Positions 25,995-34,672 are shown, counted from the stretch's first letter. The stretch: 64,000 nt of DNA from Oscillospiraceae bacterium (GCA_017405465.1 JAFRAJ010000049.1:62001-126000); one strand, 5' to 3'. Notes: a model not told the origin generated them from the letters alone. Numbers and translations: made by a program.

Positions 25995-26175
25995 AAAAAA
26001 CCCGCTAAGCCGTCTGCAACCCGTTAGAACCCCGCCTGTGACGACGGTGGGTAAATCCTCCGGACTGTTTCGCGCTCCACACATAAAGTGAGTATGCAAT
26101 CCGCAGCCTCGAGCAGGAATCCCGATAATGTTCTTTGACGGAAATAATGGGATGCAACAAATCGGACAAAGCAGG
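25995..26175 (-). ncRNA. ssrS: 6S RNA candidate
   Basis: About 180 bases on the minus strand. The 5' and 3' ends pair: CCTGCT with AGCGGG, CCG with CGG, then TTGCATCCC with GGGTTGCAG. A large two-sided open region follows (about 24 and 26 bases). A second, irregular helix CGGG...CCC leads to an apical hairpin CATAC/GTGTG. The 3' strand ends in a run of six T. This is the closing stem / central bubble / terminal stem layout of 6S RNA, which mimics an open promoter and binds sigma-A polymerase. Position before tcdA matches Bacillus bsrA. Primary sequence is poorly conserved in this family, so the call rests on structure and synteny. Confidence 0.7.
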
Positions 26176-26247
26176 AATTTGACCTGATATTCAACCGCCA
26201 TGTCTGACGGTTCTTTTCATGAAGCAATCTGACTATACTGCAAGCTA

Positions 26248-26589
26248 TCAGTCTTCCTCTTCATCGTCTTCAAATTCATAGAGATCAGCCAAACGGCCTG
26301 AGAAAATATCATATATCTCATCAAGTTCGTCTTCATCCTCTATCATAGCCAGGATCTCTTCCCCGTCTTCCTCAACGACTTTCAGTATGATCAGATTACC
26401 GTCCCAGTTGAGGTACTCTGCAGGATCGTCAGAGGCAGGCTCAAGCGCAACGTAGGTATCATCTTCCACGTCCAGAGTATCTATCACTCTGTACTCTGAC
26501 TCTACTCCGTCATCATCGATCAGCGAGATGTAATTATCGCCGAATCCGTTCTCTTCCGCCTCATTGCCCGGCCTCTTTTTATCATCCAT
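26248..26589 (-). CDS. DUF1292 (YrzB-like) protein
   Basis: Very acidic 113-residue protein: ISLIDDDGVESEYRVIDTLDVEDDTYVALEPA, NLIILKVVEEDGEEILAMIEDEDELDEIYDIF and an acidic tail. This is the DUF1292 family found throughout Bacillota, usually encoded near ruvX or alaS; its function is not known. Here it stands alone with its own ATG. The gap to the 6S RNA candidate holds one short hairpin (AACCGTCA/TGGCGGTT arms, fwd 26195-26214), with no T-run after it on the minus strand. Confidence 0.85.
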   Translation of the reverse strand: MDDKKRPGNEAEENGFGDNYISLIDDDGVESEYRVIDTLDVEDDTYVALEPASDDPAEYLNWDGNLIILKVVEEDGEEILAMIEDEDELDEIYDIFSGRLADLYEFEDDEEED

Positions 26590-26653
26590 TCAGGTTACCT
26601 CCGGTATCTCTTGTATACGAGTTGATTATAATTCTTTTGCAAGTTTCTAGTCA

Positions 26654-26702
26654 ACAAAACACCGGTGCCTTGCAAGAGGCGTCAGCCCCTCGCGGCACCG
26701 GT
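26654..26702 (-). terminator. terminator of MFS gene
   Basis: Nine-base perfect arms ACCGGTGCC / GGCACCGGT (26661-26669 / 26694-26702) with an inner GAGG/CCTC stem, followed on the minus strand by GTTTTGTTG. It lies 20 bases after the stop of the 26723 gene. Confidence 0.85.
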
Positions 26703-26722
26703 TTGATAATAGACTGACAAAC

Positions 26723-27955
26723 TCAGTTTTGAGCTGTTTCCTTCTCGGATTTTCTAAGTGATATTAGACCAGCTGCGATCCCTATCACGCTGAGAGGAAG
26801 AAGACTTAGATAGGTATTCCTGTAAGGATCCTGACCCATCTTCTCAAACAGATGGAATAACGCGCTGCCTCCGAAGTCAGCTACCAGCATTGCAGCCGTG
26901 GAAACAGAAGATCGAAGAGAAGTCTGAGCAGTGACCTTGAGTCCTTCAGGTGCCTGATCGTAAAGGAACTCCGCAACTCCGATGATAACCGGAACGAGCT
27001 GAATGCCGTTGAGGATCATGGTCCACATAAGAACAGTAGGATTCTTGGTGAATGCGCATACCGTCCAGCGGAAAAGACCTACGCCCAGTACGACGAGCAT
27101 CGATTTCTCCACTCCTATACGCTGCAGCCATCTCTTTCCTGGCCCCAGATGGAACGGGAGCTCTGAGAATCCGAGTATCGCATTTGCGATACCTACCATT
27201 TCCAGGGATCCTCCCAGTGCAGTCACGTAGTTTCCGAAATACGTCAGATTTATAGTGGCGCTGATATAGTAGACAAAGAACATGATCAGCACGTTTCTGA
27301 TCTTGCGGTTCTTGAGCAGTACATATACGTTGCCTTTCTTTTCGGCAGCGGCCTCATCGGCATCAGCTCCTTCTGACGGCTGAACTTCAACTCTACGCGA
27401 GGTCGGGAAAAGCATACCAAGCAGCATCGTTACCGTATAGCACACTATGGTCATCGGGAACATTCCTCTTATGTCCCCTTTCATTGCGTATCCTGCAAAG
27501 ATGGCCATAAGAGAGAATCCGATCGTTCCGACCATCCTTATCGGACCGTATTCCCAGCCGTGCTTACGGCAGTTCTCCATCGTAATGGTATCATAGAGCG
27601 TCATCAACGGAGTCATGGTAAGTCCGTAGACCAGTCTGAGTATACAGATCACCACGATATTCTTGACTACCATGAAAAGCACATACATCACGATAGTGAA
27701 CAGATAGCCCAGATCCATTATGATATTCTTGCTTCTGGCGTTATCGGCTATCCTTCCGAATATCGGAAGAGTGATGAGCGAGACGATCATAATGACTCCG
27801 CTGAGAACCCCAAGCGTTTTTACAGGGATACCTGCTTCCGTAAGATACAGGCTCATGAAGTTCCCTGAAACAGATCCTCCGCAGAAAACTGCGAAATAGA
27901 AAAGATAAAAGATCAGAGGGCTCTTCGGGTTCTCCTTGTCATATAGTTTCTTCAT
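26723..27955 (-). CDS. MFS transporter (MFS_1-like, nucleoside/sugar type)
   Basis: About 410 residues with 12 hydrophobic segments. SGNFMSLYLTEAGIPVKTLGVLSG and LPIFGRIADNARSK (motif-A-like loop) identify an MFS carrier of the LacY/nucleoside-permease branch. The substrate is not readable. I start at the ATG at 27955, preceded by AGGAGG five bases away; the ATG at 27973 lies upstream of that ribosome site. Transcribed away from the cyclophilin lipoprotein gene across a region with two copies of a small palindrome. Confidence 0.82.
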   Translation of the reverse strand: MKKLYDKENPKSPLIFYLFYFAVFCGGSVSGNFMSLYLTEAGIPVKTLGVLSGVIMIVSLITLPIFGRIADNARSKNIIMDLGYLFTIVMYVLFMVVKNIVVICILRLVYGLTMTPLMTLYDTITMENCRKHGWEYGPIRMVGTIGFSLMAIFAGYAMKGDIRGMFPMTIVCYTVTMLLGMLFPTSRRVEVQPSEGADADEAAAEKKGNVYVLLKNRKIRNVLIMFFVYYISATINLTYFGNYVTALGGSLEMVGIANAILGFSELPFHLGPGKRWLQRIGVEKSMLVVLGVGLFRWTVCAFTKNPTVLMWTMILNGIQLVPVIIGVAEFLYDQAPEGLKVTAQTSLRSSVSTAAMLVADFGGSALFHLFEKMGQDPYRNTYLSLLPLSVIGIAAGLISLRKSEKETAQN

Positions 27956-28014
27956 TATCTCCTCCTGTTTCATTTTTCGTACCCCGTTATTATCTCATAC
28001 TCAAAGGTCTGCTT

Positions 28015-28025
28015 AAACGGTTTTC
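28015..28025. promoter_or_regulatory. operator candidate, copy 1
   Basis: AAACGGTTTTC, containing the odd palindrome AAAC-G-GTTT. A second identical copy starts 38 bases later. This copy lies on the side of the MFS gene, near the place where its -35 element would be. Palindromes of this type are typical of LacI-family regulators, but no regulator gene is adjacent. Confidence 0.4.
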
Positions 28026-28052
28026 ATGTCATTCAGAGAAATAATCTGTAGG

Positions 28053-28063
28053 AAACGGTTTTC
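28053..28063. promoter_or_regulatory. operator candidate, copy 2
   Basis: Same 11-base sequence AAACGGTTTTC as copy 1, ten bases before the -35 element of the cyclophilin lipoprotein promoter. Start-to-start distance between copies is 38 bases. Confidence 0.4.
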
Positions 28064-28072
28064 TCACTTCCC

Positions 28073-28101
28073 TTGCTGAGAACTGTATGCAGCGCTATAA
28101 T
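28073..28101 (+). promoter_or_regulatory. promoter of cyclophilin lipoprotein gene
   Basis: TTGCTG (28073-28078), 17-base spacer, TATAAT (28096-28101), 25 bases before the ATG. Confidence 0.8.
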
Positions 28102-28126
28102 TGAGGCGAGATCGGAGGAATAAACC

Positions 28127-28834
28127 ATGCTGAAAAAAGCACTTTCACTGATACTGATCATGTCACTCTGCCTCTGTCTTGCCTCATGCGGCAAGAAGAA
28201 AGAAGAAGGCGGAAAAGAGAGTGAAGTATACCCGGTAAGTCAGCTGAACGGTCCGAAAAAAGGCGATACAATCGTAACGATCGTTACAGACCTGGGTACG
28301 ATAAGAGCAGTCATTTTCGATGACCTCGTTCCCGCCACTGCTGCGAACTTCATCAGCCTTGCAGAGAGCGGTTACTATGACGGAATGATCATTCACAAGG
28401 TGATAAAGGATTTCGTCATGCAGTTCGGTGACAAAACCCTCAAAGGCGACGGCGGCGACAGTTTCACAGGTACCGGAGTAGCCCCTCACTTCAGAGATGA
28501 CCTTCACAGTTATACCGGTTCTCTCGGCATGGTCGCATACCCGGACGGTCTTGAGTACAGCCAGTTCTTTATAATCGCCGGCAGCACCGTCTCAGATGAA
28601 TACATAACCGCTATGCAGCAGGCCGGATATTCTCAGGATGTCATAGACTCCTTCAAAAAAGTCGGCGGACAGCCCGGATTCGATTATGTTTATACGGTTT
28701 TCGGACAGGTCTACGAAGGAATGGATATAGTCACTGAGATCACTTCTCAGGCAACTGACAAATACAACAGGCCGACCAAGGACATGCTGGTCAAGACAGT
28801 CAGCATCTCTACATATTCAGATTCAGAGACCTGA
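28127..28834 (+). CDS. Cyclophilin-type peptidyl-prolyl isomerase lipoprotein
   Basis: 235 residues. The signal peptide ends in lipobox LASC with Cys at residue 21, so the protein is anchored on the outer face of the membrane. A charged linker (KKKEEGGKE) leads to the cyclophilin domain: ANFISLAESGYYDGMIIHKVIKDFVMQFGD-type core (read in parts), LGMVAYPDGLEYSQFFI (the FSQFFI-like active site) and FGQVYEGMDIV. It probably assists folding of exported proteins. GGAGGA ribosome site; own promoter and terminator. Confidence 0.93.
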   Translation: MLKKALSLILIMSLCLCLASCGKKKEEGGKESEVYPVSQLNGPKKGDTIVTIVTDLGTIRAVIFDDLVPATAANFISLAESGYYDGMIIHKVIKDFVMQFGDKTLKGDGGDSFTGTGVAPHFRDDLHSYTGSLGMVAYPDGLEYSQFFIIAGSTVSDEYITAMQQAGYSQDVIDSFKKVGGQPGFDYVYTVFGQVYEGMDIVTEITSQATDKYNRPTKDMLVKTVSISTYSDSET

Positions 28835-28865
28835 TCAATTCAGGATCCCCGGAAAAGCATTACAG

Positions 28866-28919
28866 CCGCAGGCTGAAGTATCCGCGTTAAAAGATACAGC
28901 ACCCTGCGGTTATTTATTT
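28866..28919 (+). terminator. terminator of cyclophilin gene
   Basis: Long hairpin: CCGCAGG (28866-28872) with CCTGCGG (28903-28909), and an inner GTATC/GATAC stem, followed by TTATTTATTT. Confidence 0.75.
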
Positions 28920-28933
28920 AAAAGGAGAAAGAA

Positions 28934-30115
28934 ATGAAAGACTTCACCAGACTCGGCAACCTTCTCGACAGCTTTGTGGAGAAAGGCAGCGTCCCAGGAT
29001 GCTCCGTTGCAGTCATGCAGAATGATGAACTGCTCTATCACAAAGAAGCCGGATTCCAGAACCTCGATGCTCGCACTCCCGTCACTCCAAACTCCATGTT
29101 CGCTCAGGCTTCCATGACTAAGCTCTTCGCTTATGCGATCATGGCAATGCTCTACGAAGAAGGAAAATTCCTTTTTTCAGATCCTTTGTCAGATTATCTT
29201 CCTGAATGGAAAGACACCAAGAAATACGTCACTCTTCCCAACGGACAGACAGTTGTCGAACCCCTTGAGCACCCGATCACTATACGCAACGCAGTCGCGA
29301 TGATGTGCGGACTCCCTTACTGCATGGTTCCTGCAGTCGATCCTGTAAACCCGACCCTTGCTGCCATGAGCAAGGAGATCGCCAAGATTCAGGAAGGCGG
29401 AATCCATACCGCTCTCAGAGACGAGGTCAGGGTCATAGCCAACGCGCCTGTAATGTTTGAGCCAGGTTCTCACTGGCAGTATGGATTCGGCAGTGAGATC
29501 ACCGGCGCTCTTATAGAGACGATGACCGGCAAGCTTCTGAAGCATGTGTTCGATGAACGCATCATCAAGCCTCTTGGTCTGAAGCACACCAACGTATATA
29601 TAAACGATGATAATCGTGAATTCGCAGTGACTACTTACGCAAAGAAAGAGAACGGAGACTTCTCTCCTGTACCCGGTTATCTCTGGAGCGATCCGGAAGA
29701 GTTCCCGATCGAATACCGTCCCAATCTCTATTCAAGTTCAGAAGATTTCGCAGTGTTCATGCAGATGCTTGCTAACGGCGGATCATACAAAGGCGAGAAA
29801 TTCCTCGGAGAAGGTACAGTTGCTATGATGCACGCTGATCAGCAGGATGAGATTTCCATACTCGACTTTGAGAGAGACGCCTATCCCTACAATCTTGGTT
29901 ATGGATATGGCTTAGGATTCAGGACCCTTAAGACTCAGAAATACGGTCATAACGGCCATATCGGTTCCTTCGGCTGGACAGGCGGCTGGGGAACCTGGGC
30001 AGAAGCCGATCCCGTGGCAAAATGCTCTGTTGTATACATGCACAACATGCTTCCCAACCAGGAAGTCTATCATCATCACAGAGTCCGTGCCGTTGCCTAC
30101 GGTTGTCTCTTCTAA
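28934..30115 (+). CDS. Serine hydrolase (beta-lactamase/class C-like family)
   Basis: 393 residues with the penicillin-binding/serine beta-lactamase fold. SMTK at 60-63 is the SxxK nucleophile motif, WQYGFGSEI carries the Tyr of the second motif, and HNGHIGSFGWTGGWG replaces KTG. There is no signal peptide or lipobox, so it is likely a cytoplasmic esterase or peptidase (EstB/PbpE-like) rather than a drug-resistance enzyme. A paralogue of nearly the same length lies at 43031. Strong AAAGGAG ribosome site. Confidence 0.85.
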   Translation: MKDFTRLGNLLDSFVEKGSVPGCSVAVMQNDELLYHKEAGFQNLDARTPVTPNSMFAQASMTKLFAYAIMAMLYEEGKFLFSDPLSDYLPEWKDTKKYVTLPNGQTVVEPLEHPITIRNAVAMMCGLPYCMVPAVDPVNPTLAAMSKEIAKIQEGGIHTALRDEVRVIANAPVMFEPGSHWQYGFGSEITGALIETMTGKLLKHVFDERIIKPLGLKHTNVYINDDNREFAVTTYAKKENGDFSPVPGYLWSDPEEFPIEYRPNLYSSSEDFAVFMQMLANGGSYKGEKFLGEGTVAMMHADQQDEISILDFERDAYPYNLGYGYGLGFRTLKTQKYGHNGHIGSFGWTGGWGTWAEADPVAKCSVVYMHNMLPNQEVYHHHRVRAVAYGCLF

Positions 30116-30136
30116 TTTTCTCTCATCAACAACAAA

Positions 30137-30177
30137 GAGCCCTGCAGTTCCGTTAACGGATCCGCAGGGCTCCATAT
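30137..30177. terminator. terminator between serine hydrolase and rlmH
   Basis: Perfect 9-base arms GAGCCCTGC / GCAGGGCTC (30137-30145 / 30164-30172). ATTTT follows on the plus strand and CTTTGTTGTT on the minus, so it can serve both convergent genes. Confidence 0.75.
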
Positions 30178-30185
30178 TTTCACGT

Positions 30186-30668
30186 TTATTTATGATATTT
30201 CATGCCGGCATTGATGCTCTCTGCTCTGTAAAGCTGTTCAGCCAGGATCATTCTTGCCATCTGATGGGGAAAAGTCATCCTGCTCATCGACATCTTTATT
30301 GAACATTCTCGTTTGACGTCTTCTGACAGTCCTGCCGAGCCGCCGATAACGAATATGATCCTTGATGCTTCCTGTCTCGTGTCCTCCAGAAGCTGAGCCA
30401 GATCTTCTGAGCTGAACTGCTTTCCTTCTATGCACAAAGCAGCTTTAACGGCTCTTCCGTCTGCTTTCAGGTATCTCAGGATAGCTTCTCCTTCTCTCCT
30501 GACCGCTTCAGATCTGGAGCTCTCATTGTCTTCAGTTATCCTGTACTCGGGAATCTCGTTTACTGTGACTTTGTCAAAGGCAGTAAGCCTCTTGCGGTAC
30601 TCTTCGAACCCATCCGCAAACCATTTCTGTGACATCTTACCTACACAGACGATCTCTATATTAAGCAT
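30186..30668 (-). CDS. rlmH: 23S rRNA (pseudouridine-1915-N3) methyltransferase RlmH
   Basis: SPOUT-fold methyltransferase acting on helix 69 of 23S rRNA in assembled ribosomes. The 160-residue length, the IEGKQFSSEDLAQLL motif, the SAM-binding FVIGGSAGLSEDVKRE knot and the C-terminal FPHQMARMILAEQLYRA followed by KYHK are diagnostic. It starts at the last base of the upstream YycJ-like gene (one-base overlap), a pairing common in Bacillota (yycJ ... rlmH/yydA). Confidence 0.97.
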   Translation of the reverse strand: MLNIEIVCVGKMSQKWFADGFEEYRKRLTAFDKVTVNEIPEYRITEDNESSRSEAVRREGEAILRYLKADGRAVKAALCIEGKQFSSEDLAQLLEDTRQEASRIIFVIGGSAGLSEDVKRECSIKMSMSRMTFPHQMARMILAEQLYRAESINAGMKYHK

Positions 30669-31462
30669 CAGTCCAACTCCAGTATCTCGCTTACTCCATA
30701 ACGTGGGGCGGCAATCAGTCTGTAACTGTCTTCCGGTATGCCTCTGTCTTCTGCAGCTCCGATGCAGGCGACCATCGCCATCTCCGGCGTATTGTTCTTG
30801 TCGGATATATGCATCAGAACGATGTTTCTGACACCCTCTTCATCGATCAGCCTTGCTACTTCAGCCGCGCAGTCAGAGTTGGAAAGGTGGCCGAACGGTG
30901 ATTTTATCCTTGCCTGCAGAGAAGGAGCATACGGACCTGTACGCAGCATGATCTCGTCGTAGTTAGCTTCTATTCCTACTATGCCGCATCCGCTGAGATA
31001 CTGCCTCACTCCATCGTCAACAGAACCGATATCAGTTGCAAGCGCAACAGCGCGTCCTTCTCTTTCTAAACGGAACCCGCTGCATGTGCGGCTGTCATGA
31101 TTCGTTGCAAACGGTATTATCCTGAAACCGCCTGCCTCAAAAGAGATTCCTTTTTCAAATTCACGGAAATCCTGTGAAGGGCCGATTATACTGCTGTCTT
31201 CCAGATACCGTTTAGTGCTTCTTGTACCGTAAAAGCAAGTCGGATAATGTTTAGCAAATACTCTAATTCCGGATATATGATCCACATGTTCGTGCGTTAT
31301 AAGCACCGCAGAGACATCAGAAGCTGAAAACCCGAGTTCATTAAGGGTGCTGACAGTTTTTCTGCAGCTTGTGCCCATATCTATCAATACTAGTCCTTCT
31401 TCATTCCAGACTGCTGTGCAGTTACCGGAACTGCCGCTGGACAGTGTAGCGAAACGGATCAT
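30668..31462 (-). CDS. MBL-fold metallohydrolase (YycJ/WalJ-like)
   Basis: 264-residue metallo-beta-lactamase-fold protein. SSGSSGNCTAV at the N-terminus, the ITHEHVDHISGI metal motif (HxHxDH form), FATNHDSRTCSGFRLE and SHLSNSD-type later ligands match the YycJ family, linked to DNA repair or double-strand exonuclease activity and encoded downstream of walRK in many Bacillota. The WalRK genes themselves are absent here. Overlaps rlmH by one base; murA lies upstream beyond a terminator. Confidence 0.88.
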   Translation of the reverse strand: MIRFATLSSGSSGNCTAVWNEEGLVLIDMGTSCRKTVSTLNELGFSASDVSAVLITHEHVDHISGIRVFAKHYPTCFYGTRSTKRYLEDSSIIGPSQDFREFEKGISFEAGGFRIIPFATNHDSRTCSGFRLEREGRAVALATDIGSVDDGVRQYLSGCGIVGIEANYDEIMLRTGPYAPSLQARIKSPFGHLSNSDCAAEVARLIDEEGVRNIVLMHISDKNNTPEMAMVACIGAAEDRGIPEDSYRLIAAPRYGVSEILELD

Positions 31463-31498
31463 TGATCTATCTCCAAATCTGTTTTCGGTATAACAGGA

Positions 31499-31535
31499 AG
31501 AAAAAACAGCCAGCAGTTAACCGCCGCCTGGCTGT
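31499..31535 (-). terminator. terminator of murA
   Basis: Minus-strand arms ACAGCCAG/CTGGCTGT (fwd 31528-31535 / 31506-31513) followed by six T. It lies about 25 bases after the murA stop. Confidence 0.8.
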
Positions 31536-31559
31536 CAATTCACTACTAAACACGCTGTT

Positions 31560-32834
31560 TCAGGTCTCCGGCAGGGCAATACGCTCTATATCTGCTCCAA
31601 GTCCTTTAAGTTTGTTGACGAAATCCTCATATCCCCTATCGATATACTCAACCCCGCGTACATGAGTAGTACCTGATGCACAAAGACCGGCAATAACCAT
31701 GGCTGCTCCTGCCCTCAGGTCCGTAGACATGACATCGGCAGCTGTTAGCTTCTCTACTCCGTGAATTACAGCAAGTCTTCCGTCAACCTTGAACGAAGCA
31801 CCCATGCGGATCAGTTCATCCGCATATCTGAATCTGTTGCTCCATATGCCTTCCCTGATCGTGGAAGTCCCCTCAGCAAGACTGAGCAGCACGGAGAACT
31901 GGGGTACCATATCAGTCGGGAATCCGGGATGAGGCATTGTCCTTACGTCTGTCGCACACAATACGCTCCTTCTGGAAACTATGAGCGATTCTTCATCAAC
32001 AAGGATCTCGCCACCAACTTCTCTCATTCTTGAGATTATCGTTTCCAGGTGCTTCGGAATGATATTGTTGATCTTAACTCTGCCAGCAGTAGCTACAGCC
32101 GCAGCGATGAATGTGCCTGCCTCAATCTGATCCGGGACTATCGAATACTGAGCGCCTCTGAGTTTGGCAACTCCTCTGATCTTTATCACGTCAGTGCCTG
32201 CACCTCGGATGTCAGCTCCCATCTTGTTAAGAAAGTTCGCAACGTCGACTATATGAGGTTCTTTGGCTACATTTTCAAGGACTGTCTTACCTTCTGCTCT
32301 TACTGCTGCAAGCATAGCATTGATCGTAGCCCCAACAGAAACTATGTCAAAAAAGATATGTGCACCTTTAAGTCCGTGAGGAGCATCAACGTATACTACT
32401 GCTTCCTCATTGTCAACATATACCGTAGCTCCGAGTTCTTCAAAAGCCTTAAGATGCTGATCTATCGGCCTCTCTCCCAGATCACATCCTCCCGGAAGAG
32501 CAACACATGAATGCCCGAACTTAGCGAGGCCTGCTCCGAGCAGATAATAACTTGCTCTCATCTTCCTTGCGTTGTCATTGACAACATGGCAGCGTGATAT
32601 TCCTCTGGAATCGATCACACATGAATGAGCAGACATATAGTTGACTTCGGCGCCAAGCTCTTCCATGATCTCCATCAGAACCGCCACATCGCTGATGGAA
32701 GGGACATTCTCCAATACGCATGGACCGTCCGCAATCAAAGTTGCGGGAATAATGGCGACAGCAGCATTCTTGGCTCCGCCGATATCGACTGTTCCGGAAA
32801 GAGCTCTTCCTCCCGTTACAACCAGTTTATCCAT
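31560..32834 (-). CDS. murA: UDP-N-acetylglucosamine 1-carboxyvinyltransferase MurA
   Basis: First committed enzyme of peptidoglycan synthesis; transfers enolpyruvate from PEP to UDP-GlcNAc. The 424-residue length and the two inverse alpha/beta domains fit. The active-site loop reads LPGGCDLGERPIDQH, with the fosfomycin-reactive Cys retained at about residue 116. KNAAVA at the N-terminus holds the catalytic Lys. Sits just downstream of a murein endopeptidase gene on the same strand, 37 bases apart. Only one MurA copy is visible in the window. Confidence 0.96.
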   Translation of the reverse strand: MDKLVVTGGRALSGTVDIGGAKNAAVAIIPATLIADGPCVLENVPSISDVAVLMEIMEELGAEVNYMSAHSCVIDSRGISRCHVVNDNARKMRASYYLLGAGLAKFGHSCVALPGGCDLGERPIDQHLKAFEELGATVYVDNEEAVVYVDAPHGLKGAHIFFDIVSVGATINAMLAAVRAEGKTVLENVAKEPHIVDVANFLNKMGADIRGAGTDVIKIRGVAKLRGAQYSIVPDQIEAGTFIAAAVATAGRVKINNIIPKHLETIISRMREVGGEILVDEESLIVSRRSVLCATDVRTMPHPGFPTDMVPQFSVLLSLAEGTSTIREGIWSNRFRYADELIRMGASFKVDGRLAVIHGVEKLTAADVMSTDLRAGAAMVIAGLCASGTTHVRGVEYIDRGYEDFVNKLKGLGADIERIALPET

Positions 32835-32871
32835 ATGATCTCCTTTTACGCTGTCGTCGTTTGTAAAGTAA

Positions 32872-34635
32872 TCAGCCGTACAGATATGGCTGAGGATTGA
32901 CTCTCACACCGTCTACCCTTACTTCAAAGTGCAGGTGAGGTCCGGTAGAATATCCAGTGGATCCTACAAATCCGATGAGCTGTCCTCTGTTAACATAGTC
33001 GCCTACCTGAGCGACTCTCTGACTCATATGCGCATACAGAGTCTGCATACCGCTTCCATGATCAATTATTATGGTATATCCGTATGTGTAATATCCATCC
33101 TGTGAAAGTGATACGATTCCTGATTCTGCTGCATATACAGGCACGCCGTATGCACATGCAATATCTATTCCAAGGTGAGAAGAACTGAACCACTGTGAAA
33201 CGTACTGCATCGGACCTGTAGGCCAGCCCAGAGATCCGCCATAGACGTTGACTCCTCCGGATCCGCCGCTTCCGACAACGACATACATGTCGACAGGCTG
33301 TTTGGTCACTGTCTCTTCTATGACAGTGCTCCTTACGACATTGCCGTTCTTGTATTCCACTTCAGTAACGGTGAGCTTCTCACCGGGAGATCCGTACTGA
33401 GTCACCCTGTAGTATCCAAGTGAGTAATCTGACGTGACCGTATTGATAGTTCTGTATCCTATGGAGGTATATTCTCTGATGGTACGTACAGTCTTTACGC
33501 TGAGCAGCGAGTCTTTCTGTGAGACCAGCAGATCCATATTGTCGTGTATATAAGTATCGGAAAGGTCAGCAGACGGGTTAAGGCTCTTAAGGGAGGACAA
33601 TGTGAGTCCGTTGTTCTTTGCAATAGTCTCAACCTTCTCGCCTTCTTTTGCGCTGTAATAGATCGGGCGTTCTTCCGTAGAAGTGATCAGTGCATTCAGT
33701 TCCTCATACGGAATTACGGAATTTGCCGGGAATATGCCATTAACGAGGTCCACGTTTCGCGTGAATCTTACAGTTACATCGCTGCCCATGCTCTCCGCTG
33801 ATTTACGGTAAGGAGCAATGATACTGTCGACAGTGGTCTCGAGGAGGTGACCAGCAGTAGTTGCGCCGTAGAACTGGCCGCCTATATAGATACCCGTAGC
33901 TTCCGCAACTTCCATTCCGGAAGCCATGAGGATCTTGTTAGCCATTACATCCTGCGTGTTGATTTCTCCTGTATCTGCCACTGAAATCGTAAGGATCGCT
34001 GAAGGTTCCCAGTTGTTATCGTCAACCTTGATGATTCTGCTCTTGATAGTGGAAATTGCTTCATCATAGACACTTTCGCTGTCTATGAACCCGATATCCT
34101 GTCCAGCAGCTTTCACTTTGATAGCATAAGGCAGTTCTATAACTGTCTTCATAACAAATACACAGATGACCAGTGCAAGAGCAGGCATTACATGGCTTGC
34201 AAATCTTTCGATCAGATGCCCGTTCCACTTAAGGCCGTAATGCCAGAATGCGCGTGCCCTTCCCCTTTTGACTCTTCCCGGAGCGTCCTTTATCTCAGCC
34301 ATCATGTCCCGGTATCCCTTGGCGCTTCTGACACCTTTGATGAAGGGATTGCTGAGGTCAGCCCAAAGGTCCTTGGCCCAGCTTGCGATTATTCTGAAAA
34401 TACTGCTCAGACCTCTTCCTGTCCAGCGGAAGAAGCGCTTCAGCCCGTGCCTGATCCTCCTGAAGAAGTTCCTTCTGGCTCTGATCATGCTCGCGCCGAT
34501 ATAGTAAAGCTGATTGCCTATGAATTCCCTTATATAACCGAGAGCTTGTACGAACACCACACGCTGACGGCGGTGATGTCCGGCATTTTTGGACCCTCTG
34601 AACAGGGAAAGCACGGATTTCAGTATTCCTGCCAT
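32872..34635 (-). CDS. M23-family murein endopeptidase with LysM and G5 domains
   Basis: 587 residues. A strongly basic N-terminal stretch (about 1-147; many Arg/Lys) precedes one membrane helix (about 148-165). Outside the membrane come a linker domain, a LysM-like unit (YYSAKEGEKVETIAKNNGLTLSSLKSLNP region), a G5 domain (about 380-450) and a C-terminal lysostaphin-type peptidase with SHLGIDI, YAHMSQR and GPHLHFEV zinc ligands. It should cut peptidoglycan cross-bridges. The long basic cytoplasmic part is unusual for this family. Adjacent to murA. Confidence 0.9.
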   Translation of the reverse strand: MAGILKSVLSLFRGSKNAGHHRRQRVVFVQALGYIREFIGNQLYYIGASMIRARRNFFRRIRHGLKRFFRWTGRGLSSIFRIIASWAKDLWADLSNPFIKGVRSAKGYRDMMAEIKDAPGRVKRGRARAFWHYGLKWNGHLIERFASHVMPALALVICVFVMKTVIELPYAIKVKAAGQDIGFIDSESVYDEAISTIKSRIIKVDDNNWEPSAILTISVADTGEINTQDVMANKILMASGMEVAEATGIYIGGQFYGATTAGHLLETTVDSIIAPYRKSAESMGSDVTVRFTRNVDLVNGIFPANSVIPYEELNALITSTEERPIYYSAKEGEKVETIAKNNGLTLSSLKSLNPSADLSDTYIHDNMDLLVSQKDSLLSVKTVRTIREYTSIGYRTINTVTSDYSLGYYRVTQYGSPGEKLTVTEVEYKNGNVVRSTVIEETVTKQPVDMYVVVGSGGSGGVNVYGGSLGWPTGPMQYVSQWFSSSHLGIDIACAYGVPVYAAESGIVSLSQDGYYTYGYTIIIDHGSGMQTLYAHMSQRVAQVGDYVNRGQLIGFVGSTGYSTGPHLHFEVRVDGVRVNPQPYLYG

Positions 34636-34672
34636 GATATGTATAGAATTGACTCCTGATATATAGTTTACG

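Noticed and set aside
26024-26227. A 67-residue minus-strand reading frame in the tcdA upstream gap
   Set aside because: The region is better explained as a structured RNA (6S candidate); the peptide has no coding features or ribosome site.
28934-30115. Beta-lactamase resistance gene
   Set aside because: No signal peptide, and the third motif reads HNG rather than KTG or KSG; more likely a cytoplasmic esterase or peptidase.
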